The notes beneath the pieces are model-generated. The model saw only the letters and a program-made list of their open reading frames with translations, searched no databases and had not been told where the DNA came from. Of a stretch of 49,683 bases of DNA, positions 24,581 through 31,855 are shown one piece after another (position 1 is the first letter of the stretch; every line of letters starts with the position of its first letter). The DNA is from Pseudomonadota bacterium (GTDB lineage Bacteria; Pseudomonadota; Gammaproteobacteria; Burkholderiales; Thiobacillaceae), in NCBI GenBank assembly GCA_030691265.1, contig JAUYET010000110.1, positions 1 to 49,683 of the forward strand, in the 5' to 3' direction. The position numbers and the translations under genes are program-made.

Positions 24581-26647
24581 ATGAGCGTGCTGCCCGCCCC
24601 CGAACATCTGATCAACCGCGAACTCGGTATGCTGGAATTCAACCGCCGCGTCCTCGCCCAGGCCGAGGATCCCGCCACGCCGTTGCTGGAACGCCTGCGC
24701 TTCCTGTGTATTTTCTCCAGCAACATGGACGAGTTTTTCGAGATTCGCGGCGCCGGCCTGAAAGAGCAGATCAAGCTCAATCCGCTGCATGTCGGCGCCG
24801 ACGGACTCACCGCGCGCCAGATCTACAAGCAGGTGGCCAAGGTCGCGCATGAGCTGGTTGCGCGTCAGTACGACCTGTTCAACCAGGATGTCTTGCCGGC
24901 GCTGGCGCAGCAGGACATCCGGTTTCTACGCCGCACACACTGGAGCGCGGAGCAGGCGGAATGGATCCGCAATTACTTCTTCAACGAATTGATGCCGGTG
25001 CTGACGCCGATCGGGCTCGACCCGGCGCACCCATTCCCCAACGTGCTCAACAAGAGTCTGAATTTCGCCGTCGAGCTGTCCGGCAAGGATGCCTTCGGCC
25101 GCAACTCGGATCGCGCCGTGGTGCAGGCGCCGCGCGCACTGCCGCGGGTGATTCAGTTGCCGACCGAAATCGCCGGCTGCGAATTCGGTTTCGTGTTTTT
25201 GTCTTCCGTTCTGCACGCGCACGTCGGCGAACTGTTCGCCGGCATGGAAATACGCGGTTGCTACCAGTTCCGGGTCACGCGCAATTCCGACCTGTTCGTC
25301 GATGACGAAGAAAACAAGAACCTGCGCGAACAATTGCAAGGTGAATTGCCGCACCGTCATTACGGCGATGCCGTGCGCCTCGAAGTAGCCGACAACTGCT
25401 CGCCGGAAATGACTAATTTCCTGCTGGAGCAATTCGGCCTCGGCCGTGATGACCTGTTCGAGGTGCGCGGCCCGGTCAATCTGGTGCGCCTGATGGGCGT
25501 GCCGGACAAGGTCGAGCGGCCCGATCTCAAGTTCGCGCCGTTCGCATCCGGACTGCCCGGCGCGCTGGTGAAACAGCCGGACGTGTTCCAGGCGATCAGT
25601 GCGGGCGACATCCTGCTGCATCACCCGTATCAATCCTTCCAGCCGGTGATCGACTTCATCCGCCAGGCCGCCGAAGACCCCAACGTGCTGGCGATCCGGC
25701 AGACGGTCTACCGCACCGGCACCGATTCCGAACTGATGCGCCAACTCATCGCCGCCGCCCAGCGCGGCAAGGAAGTCACCGCCGTGGTCGAGTTGATGGC
25801 GCGCTTCGACGAAGAAGCCAACATCAACTGGGCGGAACAACTGGAAAAAGCCGGCGCGCATGTGGTGTACGGCGTCGTCGGCTACAAGACGCACGCCAAA
25901 CTGGCGCTGGTGGTGCGGCGCGAGGGCGGCAAACTCAAGCGCTACGCGCATCTCGGCACCGGCAACTACCACCCGCGCACCGCCCGCATGTACACCGATT
26001 TCGGCCTGCTGACCTGCCAGCCGGACCTGTGCCAGGACGTCAACGACGTGTTCATGCAGCTCACCGGCCTGGGCCGCGCGCATGAACATACCTTGTTGCT
26101 GCAAGCGCCGTTTTCGATGCACGCCCGCATGATGCAGGCGATCCGCAACGAGACGGAAAAGGCGAGCCGCGGCGAGAAGGCGGCCATCATCGCCAAGATG
26201 AACGCCTTGCTGGAGCCGCGCATCATCGCGGCGCTGTATGAAGCCTCGCAGGCCGGCGTGCAGATCGACCTGATCGTGCGCGGCGTCTGTGCGCTGAAGC
26301 CGGGGATCGCCGGGCTATCCGACAACATCCGCGTGCGTTCGCTGATCGGCCGCTTTCTGGAACATCACCGCATCTTCTATTTCCTCAACGGCGGCCAGGA
26401 AGATGTCTGGCTGGCCAGCGCGGACTGGATGGATCGCAACTTCTTCCGCCGCATCGAGACCGGCTTTCCGCTGCTCGATCCCAAGCTCAAGCGCCGCGTC
26501 ATCAACGAAGGCCTCAAAGCCTGTCTGAAGGACAACCAACGCACCTGGGAGATGCAGCCGGATGGCTCGTTCCGCCGCCGCACCCGGCGCGGAAAGGGCT
26601 TCGACGCGCAAGCTTTCCTGATGAGCGCGCTAGGCGCGAAGGCTTAG
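24581..26647 (+). CDS. ppk: polyphosphate kinase 1
   Basis: 688 residues, the normal PPK1 length. It reversibly transfers the gamma-phosphate of ATP to polyphosphate chains. The N and H domains start INRELGMLEFNRRVLAQAED and FLCIFSSNMDEFFEIRG. The catalytic phospholipase D-like half has the autophosphorylated His in GYKTHAKLALVVRR (His438) and a second His in LEHHRIFYF (about His595). LGTGNYHPRTARMYTDF and WMDRNFFRRIE are also typical. It is flanked by other polyphosphate genes (CYTH-CHAD upstream, ppx downstream) and is convergent with a response-regulator gene across a long hairpin. Confidence 0.97.
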   Translation: MSVLPAPEHLINRELGMLEFNRRVLAQAEDPATPLLERLRFLCIFSSNMDEFFEIRGAGLKEQIKLNPLHVGADGLTARQIYKQVAKVAHELVARQYDLFNQDVLPALAQQDIRFLRRTHWSAEQAEWIRNYFFNELMPVLTPIGLDPAHPFPNVLNKSLNFAVELSGKDAFGRNSDRAVVQAPRALPRVIQLPTEIAGCEFGFVFLSSVLHAHVGELFAGMEIRGCYQFRVTRNSDLFVDDEENKNLREQLQGELPHRHYGDAVRLEVADNCSPEMTNFLLEQFGLGRDDLFEVRGPVNLVRLMGVPDKVERPDLKFAPFASGLPGALVKQPDVFQAISAGDILLHHPYQSFQPVIDFIRQAAEDPNVLAIRQTVYRTGTDSELMRQLIAAAQRGKEVTAVVELMARFDEEANINWAEQLEKAGAHVVYGVVGYKTHAKLALVVRREGGKLKRYAHLGTGNYHPRTARMYTDFGLLTCQPDLCQDVNDVFMQLTGLGRAHEHTLLLQAPFSMHARMMQAIRNETEKASRGEKAAIIAKMNALLEPRIIAALYEASQAGVQIDLIVRGVCALKPGIAGLSDNIRVRSLIGRFLEHHRIFYFLNGGQEDVWLASADWMDRNFFRRIETGFPLLDPKLKRRVINEGLKACLKDNQRTWEMQPDGSFRRRTRRGKGFDAQAFLMSALGAKA

Positions 26648-26824
26648 CCGCCGGTCGGACTTTGGAATCGTCGGCTGCAAATCGGCCGCGACGGTCCATT
26701 TTTCACCAACTTTTTGCCCCATAGCTGGGCTATGCGGCTGCAAATCCGGCAAAAACTGGCCTCGCCGGGGCCGATTTTCGCTATCGACGACCAAAGTCCG
26801 ACAGGCTGCTAGCCGCCGGTCGGA
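26645..26824. repeat. long hairpin element flanked by 15-bp direct repeats
   Basis: TAGCCGCCGGTCGGA occurs at 26645-26659 and again, identical, at 26810-26824. Between them is a long imperfect palindrome: GGACTTTGGAATCGTCGG at the left, the complementary GACGACCAAAGTCC at the right, and nested arms (TTTTTGCC...GGCAAAAA, CATAGC-TGG-GCTATG). The repeats overlap the stop codons of both ppk1 and the convergent response-regulator gene. The end sequence GACAGGCTGCTAG also ends the insertion in ppx, so both belong to one family (G). Confidence 0.8.
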
Positions 26825-27342
26825 ATCGCGGTGCGACGCGGAACCAGGTTGTCGTCGAGCATTGCCTCGATACGGCTGAACAGATCGAAGCGTGAGAACG
26901 GTTTCTTCATGAAGCTGTCGGCGCCTATACGCATCCCATAAAACTGTTCGGTGGCCTGTTCGTTGCCGCTCATCATGATCACCGGCAAATGCTGCACCTT
27001 CGGATCGCGGCGTATATGCCGCAAAGCCGCGAAGCCGTTCATGCCCGGCATGACGACGTCAAGAACGACCAGATCCGGGCGCTCCGCGTGCGCGATTTGC
27101 AGGCCACGTTCGGCATCGGCCGCTTCCAGGGTGACATAACCCGCCGAGGTGAAGGTTTTTCTCAAATAGGTCACGACGGTAGGCGAGTCGTCGATGATCA
27201 ACACACGGGTGCCTTTGCGTGCATCGATGCGGGGATGCTTGCGCCGGTTTTGAGGGCGCGCATTTTCAGTAACGGCAGGCGTACTTTTGGGTGTTTCCGG
27301 TGTTTTGGCAAAAATCGTCTGTAATCGGGTAAGCAAGCCCAT
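26809..27342 (-). CDS. single-domain response regulator (CheY/PilH-like)
   Basis: 177 residues from ATG at 27342, which has GGAG 6 bases upstream; ATGs at 27354 and 27369 are less likely. A basic linker (RRKHPRID) precedes a receiver domain with acidic pair Asp51-Asp52, phosphoacceptor Asp95 in LVVLDVVMPGMNG, the switch Ser in IMMSGN and the conserved Lys in KKPF. There is no output domain, so it probably works by protein contact. No histidine kinase is nearby. Its stop codon lies in the border of the long hairpin element shared with ppk1. Confidence 0.88.
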   Translation of the reverse strand: MGLLTRLQTIFAKTPETPKSTPAVTENARPQNRRKHPRIDARKGTRVLIIDDSPTVVTYLRKTFTSAGYVTLEAADAERGLQIAHAERPDLVVLDVVMPGMNGFAALRHIRRDPKVQHLPVIMMSGNEQATEQFYGMRIGADSFMKKPFSRFDLFSRIEAMLDDNLVPRRTAIPTGG

Positions 27343-27509
27343 GCATAACTCCATATCGTTTATTGGCAATACTCGTCACTGACGAGCGGCGTAAGAATAC
27401 CGGCATACCGCGCGGGTTCAATTCTTTCGTTTGATGGGATTGTTTATGTGGGGCAAGGTCAGTTTGGCCGACGCCAGGAAGCCCAACATTCAGTGACATG
27501 AGCCACCCC

Positions 27510-27543
27510 GTAGGTTGGGCAAAGCGAAGCGTGCCCAACGTAG
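27510..27543. repeat. solo REP, family B
   Basis: A single half: CGTAGGTTGGGCAAAGCG then AAGCGTGCCCAACGTAG. The GTTGGGC/GCCCAAC hairpin has a GTAG foot but no inverted partner. It lies between the ppx stop and the response-regulator start. Confidence 0.85.
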
Positions 27544-27572
27544 CGCCGCATTTCTCCGGATACCCCGCTTGT

Positions 27573-29135
27573 TTATTCCGCGCGCAACATCGCCAGCCCG
27601 ATGCTGGGTGCAACGTCGCGCCAGGCTTTCAGTTCGTCGTCCAGCGCGGCCTGGGTCAACGGGTTTGCGTTCAGCCAGGCGGCCGCTAGATGCAGTTCGC
27701 AGGCGCCGTCGCGGCATTCGAGGCGCATTTTCGGTAGCGTCAGGTTGTTGCGGCCGCCGTTGAACAGGACGGCCAGGCGCAGACACAGAATCAGCGGCCA
27801 GTTCGGGTCGGTGCGGCTGAGGACGAGCTTGTTGAGGCCGCCGCGGCTGGCGCGCACCAGGGCGGCGAGGCGGGTCTGGTCGCGCCGCGAGAAGCCGGGC
27901 ATGTCGGCATTTTCCAGGATGTAGGCGCCGTGTTTGTGGAAGCCGGAATGGGCGATGGAGATGCCGATTTCATGCAGCAAAGCGGCCCAGGCCAGCGCGC
28001 GCAGTGCGTCGTCGTCTAGCAGCCTGTCAGGCTTTGGAATCGTCGGCTGCAAATCGCTATCGACGACCAAAGTCCGACAGGCTGCTAGCTGCGGGGCGAG
28101 TCCGTGCGCCAGTTGGCGGGACAGGTCGCCGACCCGGCGCGCCTGTTTGCCATCGACGTGGTAACGGCGCTGGAACTGGCTGACGGTGATGTCGCGCATG
28201 TCGCGGTCGTGCACGCGGCCGAGCAGATCCCACAGGATGCCTTCGCGCATCGCGCCCTGCGCCACGGTCATGATCTCGATGCCGAGTTCTTCGAACAGCG
28301 CCAGCATGATCGTCAGCCCGCCGGCGATCACCGGGCGGCGATCCGGCTTGAGGCCGGGCAGTTCGAGTTGTTCGATCTGCCCGGCCTTGATCATGCGGTC
28401 GCGCAGCCAGTGCAGGCCTGTCAGCGTGATGGCGCCATCGGAGTGGCCATTCAGCCGGCAGATTTCGCCCAGCGCCCGGGCCGTGCCGGATGAGCCGACG
28501 GCTTCTCGCCAAACCGGCATGGCGGCGCTGGCGCGGAATTGGCGGGCGACGAGCTGGATTTCGACGCGGGCGGCGGTGTCGGCGGCGTGCATGGCCGCTT
28601 TGTCCATCGCGCCGGCGGGGAAGAATTGTTTCGAGAATACGACGCAGCCCATGCGCAGGCTTTCGCGTTCTTGTGGATCGTAGCCGGCGCCGATGATGCA
28701 TTCGGTGGAGCCGCCGCCGATATCGACCACCAGGCGCGGCGTCTGCGTCAGCGGCAGGCTGTGCGAGACGCCCAGGTAGATCAGGCGGGCTTCTTCGCGG
28801 CCGGCGACGATTTCGATTTCGAAGCCGAGCGCCGCGCGTGCTTTCTCAAGGAACTCGGGCGAATTCTTGGCGACCCGCAGCGCGGAGGTTCCGACGGCCC
28901 GCACCGCGCCGGCCGGCATGCCTTGCAGACGTTCGCCGATGCGCGCCAGACAGTTCAGCGCGCGTCGTTGCGAGGCGGCATCGAGATGTTTGAGGGCGGT
29001 GAGGCCGCTGGCCAGGCGCACCGGCTCCTTGATCGCATCGAGATAGAACAGTTGGTCGCCTTCGACGCGGCCCACCTGCATGTGAAAGGAGTTGGAGCCG
29101 AGGTCGATGGCGGCGAGGGTTTCGTATTCCTGCAT
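27573..29135 (-). CDS. ppx: exopolyphosphatase / guanosine pentaphosphate phosphohydrolase with a palindromic-element insertion
   Basis: 520 residues from ATG at 29135, the family start (TLAAIDLGSNSFHMQVG). It removes terminal phosphates from polyphosphate or converts pppGpp to ppGpp. The ASKHA ATPase-fold motifs are present: IDLGSNSFH, VGTSALRVAKN, the catalytic Glu in GREEARLIYLG, VVDIGGGSTE and SSGTARALGE. The C-terminal HD-like domain has LLHEIGISIAHSGFHKHGAYI. Residues 350-373 (LAACRTLVVDSD... to ...PDRLL) are encoded by an in-frame 72-bp palindrome (family G) lying just before the HD domain helix; the family normally has no such segment there (from memory). Confidence 0.93.
   Translation of the reverse strand: MQEYETLAAIDLGSNSFHMQVGRVEGDQLFYLDAIKEPVRLASGLTALKHLDAASQRRALNCLARIGERLQGMPAGAVRAVGTSALRVAKNSPEFLEKARAALGFEIEIVAGREEARLIYLGVSHSLPLTQTPRLVVDIGGGSTECIIGAGYDPQERESLRMGCVVFSKQFFPAGAMDKAAMHAADTAARVEIQLVARQFRASAAMPVWREAVGSSGTARALGEICRLNGHSDGAITLTGLHWLRDRMIKAGQIEQLELPGLKPDRRPVIAGGLTIMLALFEELGIEIMTVAQGAMREGILWDLLGRVHDRDMRDITVSQFQRRYHVDGKQARRVGDLSRQLAHGLAPQLAACRTLVVDSDLQPTIPKPDRLLDDDALRALAWAALLHEIGISIAHSGFHKHGAYILENADMPGFSRRDQTRLAALVRASRGGLNKLVLSRTDPNWPLILCLRLAVLFNGGRNNLTLPKMRLECRDGACELHLAAAWLNANPLTQAALDDELKAWRDVAPSIGLAMLRAE
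28017..28088. repeat. 72-bp palindromic element (family G) inserted in ppx
   Basis: Terminal inverted repeats of 21 bp with two mismatches: TAGCAGCCTGTCAGGCTTTG... (28017-28037) and ...CAAAGTCCGACAGGCTGCTA (28067-28087). The length is divisible by three and the reading frame stays open. The same ends and core occur in the hairpin beside ppk1. Confidence 0.88.
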
Positions 29136-29227
29136 GCGAGTGGGTTTTAACGGATGGAGGTGTCCGGAGTATGACATCCGGCGCACATTCCAATTCGCAT
29201 ACACCCGCTATGCCGTAGCCCGTAGCC

Positions 29228-29306
29228 CGTAGGATGCGGTGAGGTACGAACCGCATCACCCGACGCGACCGTGGGTGATGCGGTTCGCAAGCTCACCGCA
29301 TCCTAC
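29228..29306. repeat. REPIN-type palindrome, family C, between ppx and the chemoreceptor gene
   Basis: GTAGGATGCGGTGAGGTACG at the left and GCTCACCGCATCCTAC at the right. Each half is a GATGCGGT/ACCGCATC hairpin on a GTAG foot. Preceded by CCGTAGC repeats. Confidence 0.9.
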
Positions 29307-29321
29307 ATTTGCGTAGCCGGC

Positions 29322-31430
29322 TCAAGCCACGCGGAAGCGGGCGGCCAGGCTGTTCAGTTCGCTCGCCAACTGTTCCATGTGATTCGCCGCGGCCGCTGTC
29401 TGCGTTACCGCCGCGCTGTTTTCCTCGGAGCCCTGGGCGATGCGTTCCACCTTCTGGGCGATATCGCGCGCCGCCACGGCTTGTTCCTTGAGCGCCAGGC
29501 CGATGTCGTCTACCGCCCGAGTCGCCCGTTCCGCGCTGTCGCGGATACTGATGACCGAATCGCCTGCCTTGTGCGCCAGGTTGACGCCCTCGCCGACGCG
29601 TTGCACGCCGGCTTCCATCTCTTGTACGGCGCGCTGCGTGCCTTGCTGGATTTTGCCGATCATGGCGCCGATTTCCTGGGTGGACTTGGCGGTACGCTCG
29701 GCCAGCTTGCGCACCTCGTCCGCCACTACGGCGAAGCCGCGGCCCTGCTCGCCGGCCCGTGCCGCTTCGATGGCGGCGTTGAGCGCCAGCAGATTGGTCT
29801 GGTCGGCGATGTCCTTGATGACCTGGACGATGCTGGAAATCTGGTCGGAATAGCCTTCCAGTTCCTTGATGGTGCCGGCGGTGTTGTTCACGGCGTCGGC
29901 GATATGGCCCATTTCCGCGGCCGCTTCGTGAATGATGCGTCCGCCTTCGCTTGATTGCGTGCTGGATGCCTGGGTCACGCTGTGCGCCTCGCGCGCATGT
30001 TCCTCGACCTGGTCGATGGACACCGACAACTGTTCCACCGAGGCCGCCATGCTGGACGCCGCTTCGGCCTGCATCTCGGTGGCGCGCGCGCTGCTCGCCG
30101 CCGAACTGGAAAGATCGCCGGCAGAATGGTTGAGGGCCTTCATGTTCTGGCTGATGGAGGCGATCAGTTCATGCAGGGTGTTGCGCATGACGCCGAGTTT
30201 GGCCATCAGGTCGCCGATCTCGTCCTCGCCGGCGCGCGGCATCGGCCGCGTCAGGTCGCCGGAAGCGATGGTCTCGGCGGCCTCGCCCGCCGCGCGCAGG
30301 GAGCGCGTGATGTGACCGATGGTCAGGATCGCCTGCGACAGCACGCCGACCAGGCCCAACACCAGCAGCAGCCCGAAAATCATGATGTCCCGTTGATAAA
30401 TCACCTCGGCGGCTTCGAATTGCTGTTTGGCCTGGAGCACCTGATATTCCATCAGCCTGTCCATCGCCGTTTCGGCCGCAATGCCTTCTTCGCGGCCGGC
30501 CTTGAGGAAGGCCGCCATGGTCGCCGACGAATAGTCGTTGGCCGCCAACGCCGCCACGGCGACGCCGAGTTTCTCCGTCCAGGCCTTGCGTTTTTCGACA
30601 AAATCGGCCGCCAGAACCTTCTCTTCCTCGGTCAAGAACGTCGCCATGTACTTGTTCCACAGCGCGTCCAACTCGGCGCGACGGTTTTTCACCGCGTCGA
30701 TGTGGAGGCTGGTCGGATGATCATGCACGGCATGCAACTGTCCCGCCGGGTCGTGCTGGAAACCGCGCAGCACCTCGGCGTAATTTTCCTTGATCAGCGA
30801 GTTGAATCTGGACAGATCGTGCATCGGTACGGCGCGGTCCTCGTACACCGACTTCAGCGCGCTGCGCGCATCGCCCAGGCCTTGCCAGCCGACCGCCACG
30901 GCGACCAGGAACAGCAACGCCGCCGTGCTGATCATCAGCCAGAGCCGCTGGGCGATGCGCATGCGGCCGAACAGCCGCTGCCGCAGGCCGGCCAGGCCGG
31001 TGGGGACGAGATAGCCGCCGTCCAGCTTGATGCCGGCATCGTTGCGCATGTCGCGGTACAGAGCCTCCGCCGCATCGATCTCCTGGCGCGAGGGTTTGCC
31101 GCGCACCGAGGTATAGCCGTCGGCCGTCGGCGAAGTATTGGCGCGCACCCAGTAATGGTCGCCGTTCTTGCGCCGGTTCTTGACCAGCCCGGTCCAGGGG
31201 CGGCCGCGCTTCAGCGTCGCCCACAGATCGCGGAAGGCTTCCACCGGCATATCGGGATGGCGCACGATGTTGTGCGACTGCCCGATCAACTCTTCCCGCG
31301 TGTAGCCGCTCGCCTCGATGAACTCGTCATTGGCGCGGGTGATGCGGCCCTTGGCGTCGGTATGGGTAATGAAGGCGGCATCGTTCCGGGTCGGGTATTC
31401 CTGTCCGGTCACGGGTTGGTTGTTTCTCAT
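29322..31430 (-). CDS. PAS-domain methyl-accepting chemotaxis protein (Aer-like)
   Basis: 702 residues. The N-terminal PAS domain (about 15-120; [37 protein letters not shown]) resembles the Aer redox-sensing PAS. The first membrane helix is at about 163-182, followed by a periplasmic four-helix-bundle sensor (about 185-350), a second membrane helix (about 355-375), a HAMP domain ([16 protein letters not shown]) and the signalling domain with hairpin tip [20 protein letters not shown] and [18 protein letters not shown]. It signals to CheA/CheW in response to aeration or energy state (inference from PAS). A sigma-28-type promoter lies 55 bp upstream, fitting late flagellar/chemotaxis control. 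Confidence 0.95.
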   Translation of the reverse strand: MRNNQPVTGQEYPTRNDAAFITHTDAKGRITRANDEFIEASGYTREELIGQSHNIVRHPDMPVEAFRDLWATLKRGRPWTGLVKNRRKNGDHYWVRANTSPTADGYTSVRGKPSRQEIDAAEALYRDMRNDAGIKLDGGYLVPTGLAGLRQRLFGRMRIAQRLWLMISTAALLFLVAVAVGWQGLGDARSALKSVYEDRAVPMHDLSRFNSLIKENYAEVLRGFQHDPAGQLHAVHDHPTSLHIDAVKNRRAELDALWNKYMATFLTEEEKVLAADFVEKRKAWTEKLGVAVAALAANDYSSATMAAFLKAGREEGIAAETAMDRLMEYQVLQAKQQFEAAEVIYQRDIMIFGLLLVLGLVGVLSQAILTIGHITRSLRAAGEAAETIASGDLTRPMPRAGEDEIGDLMAKLGVMRNTLHELIASISQNMKALNHSAGDLSSSAASSARATEMQAEAASSMAASVEQLSVSIDQVEEHAREAHSVTQASSTQSSEGGRIIHEAAAEMGHIADAVNNTAGTIKELEGYSDQISSIVQVIKDIADQTNLLALNAAIEAARAGEQGRGFAVVADEVRKLAERTAKSTQEIGAMIGKIQQGTQRAVQEMEAGVQRVGEGVNLAHKAGDSVISIRDSAERATRAVDDIGLALKEQAVAARDIAQKVERIAQGSEENSAAVTQTAAAANHMEQLASELNSLAARFRVA

Positions 31431-31484
31431 GTAGGAGCCTTGTTCTGGTGGGGAAAATAAGCGGTGTATGGCAAACGCGGCTTC

Positions 31485-31511
31485 TTATCGGCAAGCCGGG
31501 TTATATCTTTA
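31485..31511 (-). promoter_or_regulatory. sigma-28 (FliA) promoter of the chemoreceptor gene
   Basis: On the minus strand, TAAAGATA (31511-31504), an 11-bp spacer, then GCCGATAA (31492-31485). The enteric FliA consensus is TAAAGTTT-N11-GCCGATAA, so the -10 is exact, the spacing exact and the -35 matches 6 of 8. It lies 55 bp before the start codon. Confidence 0.85.
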
Positions 31512-31558
31512 GTCATATTGTGGCCCATGCCCGTAGGAGGGCCGCTTGCGGCCCGAAG
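31511..31558. repeat. 48-bp direct repeat, copy 1, with solo REP (family H)
   Basis: Begins AGTCATATTGTGGC and ends with GTAGGAGGGCCGCTTGCGG plus CCCGAAG (hairpin GGGCCGC/GCGGCCC on a GTAG foot, 31533-31556). Copy 2 is at 31697-31745. It abuts the -35 of the chemoreceptor promoter. Confidence 0.8.
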
Positions 31559-31561
31559 TGA

Positions 31562-31646
31562 CGTAGGTTGGGCAAAGCGCAGCGTGCCCAACATCGCAAC
31601 CTCCGAGTGTGAAATGTTGGGCACGCTTCGCTTTGCCCAACCTACG
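31562..31646. repeat. REPIN-type palindrome, family B
   Basis: CGTAGGTTGGGCAAAGCG at the left and CGCTTTGCCCAACCTACG at the right, 85 bp, with a central spacer (CGCAACCTCCGAG) shared with the copy at 35352-35436. Confidence 0.92.
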
Positions 31647-31660
31647 GCGCTGTGCGGGGG

Positions 31661-31684
31661 GTAGGGGGTGACCCCTGTCCCTAC
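31661..31684. repeat. short GTAG hairpin
   Basis: GTAGGGGGTGACCCC followed by TGTCCCTAC: a GGGG-TGA-CCCC hairpin between GTAG and CTAC. Probably another REP core type, seen once. Confidence 0.5.
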
Positions 31685-31696
31685 CGCGACCGGTTT

Positions 31697-31745
31697 GGTC
31701 ATGTTGTGGCTCCATGCCCGTAGGAGGGCCGCTTGCGGCCCGAAG
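31697..31745. repeat. 48-bp direct repeat, copy 2, with solo REP (family H)
   Basis: Near-identical to 31511-31558 (two substitutions and one extra base). The GTAG hairpin is at 31720-31743. It ends about 110 bp before the ovoA start. Confidence 0.8.
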
Positions 31746-31855
31746 CGCGCAAGCGCAAACGCAACGGGTGGCCTTGGCGAAGGTGGGTGACTTGCGTGGT
31801 ACGGTTTCGATCTATACAAATCAAATGCCTGACTCTTTTCTCGCGGTATTCCGGT

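Larger units (their letters stand above)
31431..31855. other. intergenic stretch between divergent chemoreceptor and ovoA genes
   Basis: 425 bases containing the sigma-28 promoter of the chemoreceptor gene (31485-31511), two copies of a 48-bp segment each ending in a solo GTAG hairpin (31511-31558 and 31697-31745), a family B REPIN (31562-31646) and another GTAG hairpin (31661-31684). No gene was seen. ovoA control signals presumably lie in the last 110 bases. Confidence 0.7.
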
